51,284 nucleotides of DNA from assembly GCF_002000365.1 (NCBI RefSeq), contig NZ_MVBK01000035.1, positions 490-51,773 of the forward strand, in the 5' to 3' direction. The stretch comes from Thioalkalivibrio denitrificans (GTDB taxonomy: Bacteria; Pseudomonadota; Gammaproteobacteria; Ectothiorhodospirales; Ectothiorhodospiraceae). The notes beneath the pieces are model-generated. The model was not told the origin of the DNA, ran no database searches, and was given only the letters and a program-made list of their open reading frames with translations. The translations under genes were made by a program, and so were the position numbers. Shown one piece after another: positions 41,192 to 49,803 of the stretch (positions are counted from its first letter, which is position 1; each line of letters begins with the position of its first letter).

Positions 41192-42418
41192 ATGTTCAGA
41201 ATCAGCCAGTACATGCGGGAACTCGACAAGCTGGTCAAGGGCGCCGACGCCGTCCTGCCGCCGCACCGCCAGCCGCCCGGGCCGGTGGTGATCTGGAACC
41301 TGATCCGGCGCTGCAACCTGACCTGCAAGCATTGCTACTCCATTTCGGCGGACAAGGATTTCCCGGGAGAGCTGGACACCACCGAGGTCTACGGGGTGAT
41401 GGACGATCTCAGGCAGTTCGGGGTCCCCGTGCTGATCCTCTCGGGCGGCGAGCCGCTGCTGCGCAGCGATATCTTCGACATCTCACGGCGCGCCAAGGAG
41501 ATGGGCTTCTACGTGGGCCTGTCCACCAACGGCACCCTGATCACCCGCGACAACATCCACCGGATCGCCGACATCGGCTACGACTACGTGGGCGTCAGCA
41601 TCGATGGGCTCAAGGAGACCCACGATTACTTCCGCCGCAGGCAGGGGGCGTTCGAGGAATCCATGAACGGCATCCGCCTGTGCCGCGAGAACGGCATCAA
41701 GATCGGCATGCGCTTCACCATCACCATGGACAACGCCCACGAACTTCCGGAGATGCTCAAGCTCATGGAGCGGGAGGACGTGGACAAGTTCTACCTGTCG
41801 CATCTCAACTATGCCGGGCGCGGTAACAGGAACCGCAAGGACGATGCCTATCACCAGGTGTCCCGCGACGCCATGGACCTGCTGTTCGACGCCTGCTGGG
41901 ACGATGTCCAGGCTGGGCGCCACCGGGAGTTCGTCACGGGCAACAACGATGCCGACGGCGTCTACCTGCTGTTCTGGATCGCCCGCCGCTTCCCGGAGCA
42001 TGTGGAGTACATGCGCGCACGTCTCGAACAGTGGGGCGGCAATTCCAGCGGCGTGAACATCGCCAACATCGACAACCTGGGCAACGTGCACCCGGACACC
42101 TTCTGGTGGGACTACCACCTGGGCAATGTCCGCGAACGCCCCTTCTCAGAGATCTGGCAGGATACCCGCGATCCCCTCATGGCCGGCCTCAAGGCCCGGC
42201 CGAGGCCCCTCAAGGGGCGCTGCGCCGAGTGCCATCACCAGTCGGTGTGCGGCGGCAACACCCGCGTGCGCGCCTGGCAGCTGACCGGCGACCCGTGGCA
42301 GGAGGATCCCGCCTGCTACCTGACCGACGAGGAGATCGGCGTCGAGGGGACCAGCGAACGGCTGCGCATGTTCCCCTATTCGCGCCGCAGCATCCCGGAG
42401 AAATACGACTTCCAGTGA
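41192..42418 (+). CDS. nirJ: Heme d1 biosynthesis radical SAM protein NirJ
   Basis: A 408-residue radical SAM/SPASM-type protein. The radical SAM cluster is C41-NLT-C45-KH-C48; SGGEPLLR is the SAM-binding GGEP motif. A second, C-terminal cysteine set (CAECHHQSVCGGN, then DPACY) probably binds another Fe-S cluster. It removes the propionates of 12,18-didecarboxysiroheme to leave the keto groups of heme d1. GTGAGGTAA precedes the start. Confidence 0.95.
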   Translation: MFRISQYMRELDKLVKGADAVLPPHRQPPGPVVIWNLIRRCNLTCKHCYSISADKDFPGELDTTEVYGVMDDLRQFGVPVLILSGGEPLLRSDIFDISRRAKEMGFYVGLSTNGTLITRDNIHRIADIGYDYVGVSIDGLKETHDYFRRRQGAFEESMNGIRLCRENGIKIGMRFTITMDNAHELPEMLKLMEREDVDKFYLSHLNYAGRGNRNRKDDAYHQVSRDAMDLLFDACWDDVQAGRHREFVTGNNDADGVYLLFWIARRFPEHVEYMRARLEQWGGNSSGVNIANIDNLGNVHPDTFWWDYHLGNVRERPFSEIWQDTRDPLMAGLKARPRPLKGRCAECHHQSVCGGNTRVRAWQLTGDPWQEDPACYLTDEEIGVEGTSERLRMFPYSRRSIPEKYDFQ

Positions 42419-42421
42419 AAT

Positions 42422-42441
42422 CGCGCCCCGCAAGGGGCGCG
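42422..42441 (+). promoter_or_regulatory. GNRA hairpin between nirJ and nirN
   Basis: CGCGCCCC-GCAA-GGGGCGCG is a perfect 8-bp stem closed by a GCAA tetraloop, 3 bp after the nirJ stop and 20 bp before the nirN start. There is no T-tract. It may stabilise the nir mRNA or cut expression of nirN relative to nirJ. Confidence 0.6.
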
Positions 42442-42461
42442 CAACCCGTGGATTGATCCCC

Positions 42462-43997
42462 ATGTTCAGATATGTCCAACGTCACGGCGGCACCGGCATC
42501 GTGTGCGCGCTCGTGTTCCTGCTCGCGTGGCTGCCCGGCTCCGCGAGCGCCGACGCAGAGGTCAAGCGCCTCTACCAGGAGTTCTGCGCCAGCTGCCACT
42601 CCGGCGACCGCCTGGGGGGTATGGGTCCCGCCCTGCTGCCGGAGAACCTCAGGCGGCTGCGCCAGGACGAGGCGACAAAGGTGATCGGCCATGGCCGCGC
42701 CGCCACCCAGATGCCCGGCTTTGCCGAACAGCTCAGCGATGAGCAGATCGCGAAACTGGTGGACTACATCTACCAGCCGCTGCCCGAGATGCCGGTCTGG
42801 GGCATGGACGAGATGCGTGAATCCCGGCTGGTGCACCACGACCTCCGGGAGCTGGGCGACCAGCCGCGCTTTGATGCCGACCCGCTCAACCTGTTCATTG
42901 TGGTGGAGCTGGGCGATCACCACGCAAGCCTCCTGGACGGCGACCGTCTGGAGGTCCTGACGCGCTTCCCCACCCGGTATGCCCTGCACGGCGGACCCAA
43001 GTATTCACCCGACGGGCGCTTCGTCTACTTCGCGTCCCGTGACGGCTGGATCAGCAAGTTCGACGTCTACAACATGAAGACCGTCACCGAGATCCGTGCC
43101 GGCATCAACACCCGCAATGTGGCCGTCTCCGGCGACGGGCGCTATCTCCTGGTGGGCAACTACCTGCCCCACAGCGCCGTGCTGCTGGACGCCGCCGATC
43201 TGACGCCCATCAAGATCTTTGATGCCACCGATGCGGCCGGCACGTCGTCCCGGGTGAGCGCCGTGTACACCGCCGCGCCCCGCGGCAGTTTCGTGGTGGC
43301 GCTGCGCGACGTGGCCGAGGTGTGGGAGATCAGCTACCTGGCCGATGCCGACGGCGAGGTGGAGACGCCCGCGTTTCCCCTGCGCCGCATCGAGCTGGAC
43401 GATTACCTGGATGACTTCTTCTTCGACCCCGGTTACCGGCACCTGATCGGCGCGGCGCGCAACGCCAACAATGCCCAGGTGGTCAACCTGGACGAGGGGC
43501 GCAAGGTGGCCGAACTGGATCTTACCGGGCTGCCGCACCTGGGTTCGGGGATCAGCTGGGAGTACCGGGGCCGGCCCGTGCTGGCGACCCCCAACCTGCG
43601 GGAAGGCCAGGTCAGCGTCATCGACATGGAGGAGTGGAAGATCATCAAGCGCATCGACACCCTGGGCCCGGGCTTCTTCATGCGGAGCCACGGTGACTCG
43701 CCCTACGCCTGGGTGGATGTCTTCTTCGGGCCCGACCGTGATGCGGTGCACATCATCGACAAGGACACCCTGGAGATTGTGCGTACCCTGCGCCCTGCGC
43801 CCGGCAAGACCGCCGCGCACGTGGAGTACGACCGCCACGGACGTTATGCCGTACTGAGCATCTGGGACGACGACGGCGCGATCGTGATATACGACGGGGA
43901 TACCCTGGAGGAGGTCAAGCGCATCCCCATGAAGCGGCCGTCGGGCAAGTACAACGTGTACAACAAGACGCGGCTGGATCCGGGCACGAGCCACTGA
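42462..43997 (+). CDS. nirN: NirN, dihydro-heme d1 dehydrogenase (c/d1 cytochrome)
   Basis: A 511-residue periplasmic protein. The signal peptide ends near ASA-DA (residue 30), and a cytochrome c domain with C42-A-S-C45-H46 is followed by a d1-type propeller. The motif SGDRLGGMGPALLPENLRRL and GHGRAATQMPGFAEQLSDEQ favour NirN over NirS. NirN oxidises dihydro-heme d1 to heme d1 in the last biosynthetic step. The ATG at 42462 is chosen over a TTG three codons earlier. It closes the nir cluster; no nirS gene lies in the window. Confidence 0.9.
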   Translation: MFRYVQRHGGTGIVCALVFLLAWLPGSASADAEVKRLYQEFCASCHSGDRLGGMGPALLPENLRRLRQDEATKVIGHGRAATQMPGFAEQLSDEQIAKLVDYIYQPLPEMPVWGMDEMRESRLVHHDLRELGDQPRFDADPLNLFIVVELGDHHASLLDGDRLEVLTRFPTRYALHGGPKYSPDGRFVYFASRDGWISKFDVYNMKTVTEIRAGINTRNVAVSGDGRYLLVGNYLPHSAVLLDAADLTPIKIFDATDAAGTSSRVSAVYTAAPRGSFVVALRDVAEVWEISYLADADGEVETPAFPLRRIELDDYLDDFFFDPGYRHLIGAARNANNAQVVNLDEGRKVAELDLTGLPHLGSGISWEYRGRPVLATPNLREGQVSVIDMEEWKIIKRIDTLGPGFFMRSHGDSPYAWVDVFFGPDRDAVHIIDKDTLEIVRTLRPAPGKTAAHVEYDRHGRYAVLSIWDDDGAIVIYDGDTLEEVKRIPMKRPSGKYNVYNKTRLDPGTSH

Positions 43998-44087
43998 CTC
44001 TGGCGATGGTGCCGGCAGGCGTGCAGAGGCCCCGGTTGACGTGACGCAGCAGTGGCGCCAATCATGTATCCTGGCGGCATGAATTGC

Positions 44088-44101
44088 TTGATGCATGTCA
44101 A
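44088..44101 (+). promoter_or_regulatory. FNR-like site upstream of ccmA
   Basis: TTGATGCATGTCAA matches TTGAT-N4-ATCAA at 9 of 10 fixed positions. TATATT (44135-44140) could be a -10 element, but the spacing then puts the site near -52, which is not ideal for FNR. It is a weaker candidate than the box before nirE. Confidence 0.4.
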
Positions 44102-44216
44102 GACGGGGGCCTCACGGGCGGGTCGGTACGGGGGTATATTGAGATCAGGTCATGAGTCGGGAATGAGCGTTTACACCCCTGCCGCCGGCTCGTCCATGCT
44201 AATGAGGTAGCCGTCT

Positions 44217-44828
44217 ATGTTGAGTGCCCGGGATCTGAGTTGCCGGAGAGGGGGTCGGCCGCTGTTTGCCGGAATCGGGTTCAGCGTCGAACCCGGCCAG
44301 TTGCTGTTCGTGCGTGGGCGCAACGGCTGCGGCAAGACGACCCTGCTGCGGGCGATCTGCGGGCTCACGGAACTCGAGTCGGGCCATGTCTATCTGAATG
44401 GCGAGGACATCCGGAAGCTGGATGATTCAGCGCGCGCGGACATCGTTTACGTGGGTCACCGCGATGCGGTCAAGGACGAGTTCACGCCCCTGGAAAATCT
44501 TGCCGTCCACCAGGGCCTGCGGGGCGAACGTCATGATGAGACACGCTGTCTCGATACCCTGGAAGAGGTCGGCCTTGCAGGTTACGAGGATGTGCCCGTG
44601 CGTTTCCTGTCCCAGGGCCAGCGTCGGCGTACCGCCCTGGCCCGACTGCTGCTGTCCTCAAGTCCACTTTGGGTGCTGGACGAACCGTTGACCGCCCTGG
44701 ATACAGGGGCAGTTGACTGGCTTCTGGATCGCCTGAACAAACACCTTGCTCAGGGAGGGCTGGCGGTGACTACCAGCCACCAGACCTTCGACGGTTTGCA
44801 CGAGGCAAACTGCCTGGACCTGAGCTAG
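44217..44828 (+). CDS. ccmA: Heme ABC exporter ATPase CcmA
   Basis: A 203-residue ABC ATPase. Walker A is GRNGCGKTT (about 38-46), the signature is LSQGQRRRTALARLL, and Walker B ends LWVLDEP. CcmA drives release of holo-CcmE from CcmCD during c-type cytochrome assembly. It lies 219 bp after nirN. Its TAG stop codon is the first three bases of a MITE-like element (44826-45085) that separates it from ccmB. Confidence 0.94.
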   Translation: MLSARDLSCRRGGRPLFAGIGFSVEPGQLLFVRGRNGCGKTTLLRAICGLTELESGHVYLNGEDIRKLDDSARADIVYVGHRDAVKDEFTPLENLAVHQGLRGERHDETRCLDTLEEVGLAGYEDVPVRFLSQGQRRRTALARLLLSSSPLWVLDEPLTALDTGAVDWLLDRLNKHLAQGGLAVTTSHQTFDGLHEANCLDLS

Positions 44829-45085
44829 CCCGCATATCTCACCGGGCGGACACCGGCTGGTGCACAACAGCCTGAAACATAAGCGGAATACGTTGAAATG
44901 GTCGCAAACCTTAGCATGACGGACTGTTCCCGCCGGAGTCCTATCGCGGTTCAGGCTTTTCTTCGCGTCCGTATGCTTGCTCTTCACTCAACCCATAGCT
45001 ACGGCTATGGGTTTCGCTCCAGAGCGGCGCCTACTGACGCGAATCCTTCGCCTGCTCCCGCGATCCCGGCGAGATATCCGGGCTA
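44826..45085. mobile_element. MITE-like element between ccmA and ccmB
   Basis: This 260-bp element has imperfect terminal inverted repeats: 19 of 22 bases match between 44826-44847 (TAGCCCGCATATCTCACC...) and the reverse complement of 45064-45085. It codes for nothing. The inside is a nested palindrome: ATCGCGG/CCGCGAT (44943-44949 with 45058-45064), TTCGCGTC/GACGCGAA (44962-44969 with 45036-45043) and, in the centre, ACCCATAGC-TACG-GCTATGGGT (44991-45012). The left end supplies the ccmA stop codon. Related ends occur at 8094-8105 and 51252-51284. Confidence 0.72.
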
Positions 45086-45092
45086 GGGTCCC

Positions 45093-45761
45093 ATGTGGAG
45101 ATCGCTTTGGACACTGGTACGACGCGATATCTCGTTGATCGTCATGCGGCGGCAGGATGTGCTGACCGTCGTGGCCTTCTTCGTCATCGTGACGACGCTG
45201 TTCCCGCTTGCCGTGGGACCGGAGCCGGAGATCCTGCGCGCACTCGCGCCGGGCGGCGTCTGGGTGGCGGCGGCGCTGGCCAGTCTCATATCGCTGGACC
45301 GGCTGTTCGCGGACGACTGGCGCGACGGCACGCTGGAACAGATCGTGCTGGGCCGCCAGCCTCTGCCGTTGGTTGCACTGGGCAAGATCACCGCCCACTG
45401 GCTGTCGCTGGGGCTGCCCCTGGTCGTCATTTCCCCGTTGCTCGGCTACTCTCTGGGCCTGCGCGGCTTCGAGCTGGCGGTCCTTGCGTGGTCGCTTGCC
45501 CTGGGTACGCCGGTGCTGAGCCTGCTCGGCGCCACGGGCGCCGCCTTGATGCTCGGGGTCAGGGCGGGCGGTGCCCTGATGGCGTTGCTGGTACTGCCCC
45601 TGTACGTGCCCGTACTGGTCATCGGTTCCGGGGCCGTGAACGAGGCCATGCATCAGGCCGGCCCCTACGCGCACCTCTCGCTGCTCGGCGCCATGCTGGC
45701 GATCGCCCTCCCGCTTGCGCCGCTGGCAGTGGCCGGAGCATTGCGCATCAGCCTTGATTAG
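45093..45761 (+). CDS. ccmB: Heme exporter membrane protein CcmB
   Basis: A 222-residue membrane protein of the ABC-transporter permease type with six hydrophobic segments. Typical sequence: LVRRDISLIVMRRQDVLTVVAFFVIVTTLFPLAVGPEPEILRALAPGGVWVAALLASLISLDRLFADDWRDGTLEQ (about 7-88, here read in part). It works with CcmA and CcmCD in loading and releasing heme-CcmE. It starts 7 bp after the MITE-like element, so the element carries its leader. Confidence 0.93.
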   Translation: MWRSLWTLVRRDISLIVMRRQDVLTVVAFFVIVTTLFPLAVGPEPEILRALAPGGVWVAAALASLISLDRLFADDWRDGTLEQIVLGRQPLPLVALGKITAHWLSLGLPLVVISPLLGYSLGLRGFELAVLAWSLALGTPVLSLLGATGAALMLGVRAGGALMALLVLPLYVPVLVIGSGAVNEAMHQAGPYAHLSLLGAMLAIALPLAPLAVAGALRISLD

Positions 45762-45807
45762 CCGGAGTGTTCCCGGTCGGCTATTGTCCTGCAAGGAGTT
45801 TTCCAAG

Positions 45808-46617
45808 ATGTCTTCTCGCCGCATACCCTGGCTCACGTTCGCTGCACCGCGGAATTTCCATCTCCTGGTGCAGGTGCTGGTGCCATGGCTCGCGGGCGTG
45901 GCCGTCCTGCTCGCGATCGCGGGCCTGTACACCGGGTTCTTCGTCGCCCCGCCGGATTACCAGCAGGGCAACAGTTACAGGATCATGTTCATCCATGTCC
46001 CCGCGGCCTGGATGGGGATGTTCCTCTACCTGCTGATGGCCATGTACGCGGTCATCCACCTGGTCTGGCGGATCAGGCTCGCCGACGTGATGGCGCGCAG
46101 CCTCGCCCCCACCGGCGCGCTGATGACCTTCATGGCCCTCTGGACCGGGGCCCTCTGGGGAGCGCCCACCTGGGGCACCTACTGGGTCTGGGATGCGCGC
46201 CTCACATCCACACTGATTCTGCTGTTTCTGTACCTCGGCTACATGGCCCTGCGGGCGACCGTCGATGATCGTGAGAGCGGAGGGCGGGCCGCCTCGTTGC
46301 TGGCCCTGGTCGGAGCGATCAATGTACCCATCATCTACTTTTCCGTGGAGTGGTGGCACACCCTGCACCAGGGCATGTCGGTGACCCTGACCAGCGCCCC
46401 CACCATGGCGCCATCCATGTTCGCCGCATTGCTCCTGATGACGGGTGCCTGCTGGCTCTATTGCGCTGCAATCACGTTGCGCCGCGCCCAGGTGCAGGTT
46501 CTGGAAGATGAGGCGGATGCCCAGTGGGTTCGGGATCTGCTGCAGCCGCCGACAGCGGAGTCCGCGCGCACGGCGGAGGATCCGGCGGGAACTATTCGTG
46601 AAGAGGGGCATTCGTAA
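45808..46617 (+). CDS. ccmC: Heme chaperone-loading protein CcmC
   Basis: A 269-residue membrane protein with the tryptophan-rich WWD-type segment (WGAPTWGTYWVWDARLTS, about 114-131) that holds heme for transfer to CcmE. Two His residues on periplasmic loops, FIHVPAAWMG and EWWHTLHQG, are the probable axial ligands. Six membrane helices are seen. CAAGGAG precedes the ATG at 45808; a longer frame is not needed. The stop overlaps the ccmD start (TAATG). Confidence 0.95.
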   Translation: MSSRRIPWLTFAAPRNFHLLVQVLVPWLAGVAVLLAIAGLYTGFFVAPPDYQQGNSYRIMFIHVPAAWMGMFLYLLMAMYAVIHLVWRIRLADVMARSLAPTGALMTFMALWTGALWGAPTWGTYWVWDARLTSTLILLFLYLGYMALRATVDDRESGGRAASLLALVGAINVPIIYFSVEWWHTLHQGMSVTLTSAPTMAPSMFAALLLMTGACWLYCAAITLRRAQVQVLEDEADAQWVRDLLQPPTAESARTAEDPAGTIREEGHS

Positions 46618-46814
46618 TGTGGGATGGAATCGGTGACTTTCTTGCGATGGGCGGCCATTGGCCCTACGTGTGGGGGTCTTACGGGCTGTTTGCCCTCCTG
46701 CTCGCTGCGGAGTTGCTGTTGCAACGCCATCGCCACCGCCGAACCCGGACCGTCCTGAACCGGCGGTTCCGACGCACAGGCTCCACACGAACACATCAAG
46801 GGACGGGGACATGA
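46617..46814 (+). CDS. ccmD: CcmD, small membrane component of heme export
   Basis: A 65-residue protein with one membrane segment (about 17-35) and a basic C-terminal tail. MGGHWPYVWGSYGLFALLLA is the usual CcmD motif. It helps release holo-CcmE from CcmABC. The start overlaps the ccmC stop and its own stop overlaps the ccmE start (ATGA), typical of the ccm operon. Confidence 0.92.
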   Translation: MWDGIGDFLAMGGHWPYVWGSYGLFALLLAAELLLQRHRHRRTRTVLNRRFRRTGSTRTHQGTGT

Positions 46815-47260
46815 CGAAGCGACAGAAACGGCTCACTCTGGTGCTCGGGGTGCTGGCGGGGGTGGCCATCGCCACAGGGCTGATCCTCAACGCCTTTCGC
46901 GATGCCATGGTGTTCTTTGTGACACCCTCGGAGGTGATGGCCATGACCGAGATGCCGGAACGCAAATTCCGCATCGGCGGGCTGGTGGAGGCCGGCAGTG
47001 TCGTGCGCGACCAGCAAACCGTCCAGGTCACGTTTCGGGTCACCGATACCGCTGTCAGTGTCCCCGTCACTTTCGAAGGAATCCTGCCCGATCTGTTCCG
47101 GGAGGGTCAGGGTGTGGTCGCCGAGGGCCGGATCGATTCGCAGGGCGTCTTCCACGCCGACAAGGTGCTGGCGCGCCACGATGAAGAGTACATGCCGGCC
47201 GAGGCCCAGGCGGCCATCGAGCGGGCGGGACATCCCCCGGGCGCCGGGAAGGGGTACTGA
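46811..47260 (+). CDS. ccmE: Cytochrome c heme chaperone CcmE
   Basis: A 149-residue membrane-anchored chaperone. One N-terminal helix (about 8-28) precedes an OB-fold. Heme is bound covalently by the His in FHADKVLARHDEEYMP (about residues 118-133), with the Tyr of DEEYMP as axial ligand. It carries heme from CcmC to CcmF in the periplasm. Length is standard, and it is followed by ccmF after 3 bp. Confidence 0.96.
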   Translation: MTKRQKRLTLVLGVLAGVAIATGLILNAFRDAMVFFVTPSEVMAMTEMPERKFRIGGLVEAGSVVRDQQTVQVTFRVTDTAVSVPVTFEGILPDLFREGQGVVAEGRIDSQGVFHADKVLARHDEEYMPAEAQAAIERAGHPPGAGKGY

Positions 47261-47263
47261 ATC

Positions 47264-49270
47264 ATGTTGCCGGAACTTGGAAATTTCGCACTCGTCCTCG
47301 CCCTCTGTCTGGCCATTGCCCAGAGCGTGCTGCCACTGATCGGTGCAAGTACCGGCAATGAACCCCTGATGCGCACGGGGCGCTCGCTCGCCGTAGGCCA
47401 GTTCGTCTTCCTCGTGTTCTCCTATTTCGCCCTCACCTGGGCGTTTGTGGTGAGCGACTTCTCCGTGGAGTACGTGGCCCGTAACTCCAATCTCGCCCTC
47501 CCCATGCAGTACAAGATCACGGCCGTCTGGGGCGGCCACGAGGGATCCCTGCTCATGTGGGTCACGATCCTCGCTGCCTGGGGCGTGGCGGTGGCCGCCT
47601 TCAGCAAGGCGCTGCCCCGGGAGATGCTGGCGCGCGTGATGGGCGTGCTGGGCATGGTGTCGGTCGGCTTTCTGGCTTTCACGGTGCTGACCTCCAACCC
47701 GTTCAACCGGTTGCTTCGGGTCCCCGCCGACGGAGCCGACCTCAACCCGCTCCTGCAAGACCCCGGGATGATCGTCCATCCGCCGCTGCTCTACATGGGT
47801 TATGTGGGTATGTCGGTCGTCTTCGCCTTCGCCATTGCCGCCCTGATCAGCGGGCGGCTCGATGCGGCCTGGGCCCGCTGGTCCCGGCCCTGGACCACCG
47901 TGGCCTGGTGCTTCATGACGCTCGGCATCGGGGTCGGTTCCTGGTGGGCCTACTATGAGCTGGGCTGGGGCGGCTGGTGGTTCTGGGATCCGGTGGAAAA
48001 CGCCTCGTTCATGCCCTGGCTCGTCGCCACCGCACTGATCCATTCCCTGGCCGTCACGGAAAAGCGCGGCGGCTTCAAGGTCTGGACGCTGATGCTGGCC
48101 ATACTGGCCTTCGCCCTGACCATTCTCGGGGCCTTTATCGTGCGCTCGGGTGTGATCACCTCGGTGCACTCGTTTGCGGCCGATCCGGACCGCGGCATTT
48201 TCCTCCTTGGCATGCTGGCCGTGACGCTGCTGGGCGCGCTCCTGCTCTACGCCCTGCGCGCCCCGCGCGTGGGTTTCGGCGGCGGATTCGGCTGGTACTC
48301 CCGCGAGTCCCTGTTGCTGGGCAACAACGTGCTCCTGGCGGTGGCCTGTGCGGCGGTGTTCGTCGGCACGTTCTATCCGCTGGCGCTCGATGCGTTCGGG
48401 CTCGGCAAGATCTCGGTGGGTCCGCCTTACTTCGATTCCGTCTTCCTGCCCCTGATGATACCCCTGCTGTTTCTGGTCGGGATTGCCCCGCAAGTGGCCT
48501 GGAAGCTGGCGGATCCGGTCGAGACGGCCAGGCAGCTGCGATGGGCGTTCCTGGCGGCCCTGGCGATCAGCGTCGTCTGGCCCCTCACCATGGGCCTCTG
48601 GAAGCCGTTGACCGCACTGGGGCTGGGGCTGGCCGCGTGGATTCTGCTCACGGCCGCCCTGGACATCCGCAATCGCATGATGCGCCGGCGCTCCCAGGGG
48701 ATCGGCAGCATGGTGCGGTCCCTGCGCCCGAGCTTCTTCGGCATGCACCTCGCCCACGCCGGCCTGGCCATCGTGGTGGTGGCCATCTCCATGGTGAACA
48801 GCTACGAGGTCGACCGGGATGTGCGGCTGGGACCCGGTGAGACCGCGTCGGCCGGCGGCTTCGAGTTCACCCTGATGGGCGTTGAGCCGGTCAGGGGCCC
48901 CAACTACGATGCCGACCAGGCAACGATCATCGTGACACGCAACGAGGCGCATGTGGCCGTGCTGACGCCGCAGCGCCGATACTACGATTCTCAGCCCGAA
49001 AACCCCATGCTCCAGGCCTCGCTCAATCGGCGACCCACCCGCGATGTGTACGTGTCCCTGGGTGAGCGGCTGGAGGGCGAGGCATGGCTGGTACGTCTTC
49101 ACTACAAGCCCTACATGTTCTGGATGTGGACCGGCGGCCTGCTGATGGCCTTCGGCGGGTTCCTGGCCGCCGCGGACCGCCGCTACCGTCTTGCGCGTGA
49201 CCGTGCTTTCATCACCGAGGAAGGGCTCGCACCGCCGAAGCGGCCCGTCGGGCGGGAGGTGTTGGAATGA
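47264..49270 (+). CDS. ccmF: Cytochrome c heme lyase subunit CcmF
   Basis: A 668-residue protein with about 15 hydrophobic segments. The tryptophan-rich WWD motif is GWGGWWFWDPVENASFMPWL (about 236-255), and WGGHEGSLLMWV (about 89-100) is also conserved. It attaches heme from CcmE to apocytochromes, together with CcmH and CcmG. The size matches E. coli CcmF (647). The last 4 bp overlap the ccmG start. Confidence 0.96.
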   Translation: MLPELGNFALVLALCLAIAQSVLPLIGASTGNEPLMRTGRSLAVGQFVFLVFSYFALTWAFVVSDFSVEYVARNSNLALPMQYKITAVWGGHEGSLLMWVTILAAWGVAVAAFSKALPREMLARVMGVLGMVSVGFLAFTVLTSNPFNRLLRVPADGADLNPLLQDPGMIVHPPLLYMGYVGMSVVFAFAIAALISGRLDAAWARWSRPWTTVAWCFMTLGIGVGSWWAYYELGWGGWWFWDPVENASFMPWLVATALIHSLAVTEKRGGFKVWTLMLAILAFALTILGAFIVRSGVITSVHSFAADPDRGIFLLGMLAVTLLGALLLYALRAPRVGFGGGFGWYSRESLLLGNNVLLAVACAAVFVGTFYPLALDAFGLGKISVGPPYFDSVFLPLMIPLLFLVGIAPQVAWKLADPVETARQLRWAFLAALAISVVWPLTMGLWKPLTALGLGLAAWILLTAALDIRNRMMRRRSQGIGSMVRSLRPSFFGMHLAHAGLAIVVVAISMVNSYEVDRDVRLGPGETASAGGFEFTLMGVEPVRGPNYDADQATIIVTRNEAHVAVLTPQRRYYDSQPENPMLQASLNRRPTRDVYVSLGERLEGEAWLVRLHYKPYMFWMWTGGLLMAFGGFLAAADRRYRLARDRAFITEEGLAPPKRPVGREVLE

Positions 49271-49803
49271 AACTGAGACGCGTCCTGCTTCCGCTGGTTG
49301 CTGTTCTGGCCATACTCGGGCTGTTCTATGTGGGGCTGGGCATGGACGCGCGGGAGTTGCCGTCTCCGCTGGTGGGCAAGCCCGCGCCGGCCTTCGAGCT
49401 CGAATCCTTCTTCGATCCCGAGGTGACCATCACGGAAGCGGACTTCATCGGCGAGGTGGCCCTCGTGAACGTCTGGGCCTCCTGGTGCGTGACCTGCCTG
49501 CGGGAGAAACCGCTCCTGATGGAACTGGCCCGGCAGGGCATCACGATTCACAGCTTCAACTACAGGGATACGCGCGCCGACGCCATGCGCTATCTCTCCA
49601 GGGACAACAACCCCTATACAACGATCGCCTTCGATCCGGATGGCGACGCGGGGCTGGAGTGGGGCGTATACGCCACCCCGGAAACGTATGTGCTCGATGC
49701 GCGTGGCATGATTCGTTACAAGCGCATTGGCCCACTCAACGCGAAAATCCTCGAGGAGGAGGTCCTGCCGCTGATCGCCCGTCTCGAGGCAGAGAAGCCA
49801 TGA
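49267..49803 (+). CDS. ccmG: Periplasmic thioredoxin-like CcmG (DsbE)
   Basis: A 178-residue thiol-disulfide oxidoreductase with an N-terminal signal anchor and active-site motif WCVTC (in VNVWASWCVTCLREKP, about residues 71-86). The typical E. coli motif is WCPTC/WCPVC, so Pro is replaced by Val here. It keeps apocytochrome cysteines reduced for heme attachment. It overlaps ccmF by 4 bp and ccmH by 4 bp. Confidence 0.94.
   Translation: MKLRRVLLPLVAVLAILGLFYVGLGMDARELPSPLVGKPAPAFELESFFDPEVTITEADFIGEVALVNVWASWCVTCLREKPLLMELARQGITIHSFNYRDTRADAMRYLSRDNNPYTTIAFDPDGDAGLEWGVYATPETYVLDARGMIRYKRIGPLNAKILEEEVLPLIARLEAEKP

Noticed and set aside
42462-43997. Assignment as cytochrome cd1 nitrite reductase NirS
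   Set aside because: The heme c region and following motif (GDRLGGMGPALLPE, GRAATQMPGFAEQ) fit NirN; position at the end of the heme d1 genes also fits NirN.
46796-49102. 768-codon open frame opposite ccmE and ccmF
   Set aside because: Low-complexity Gln/His/Gly/Arg composition typical of an antisense shadow; CcmF on the plus strand is certain.
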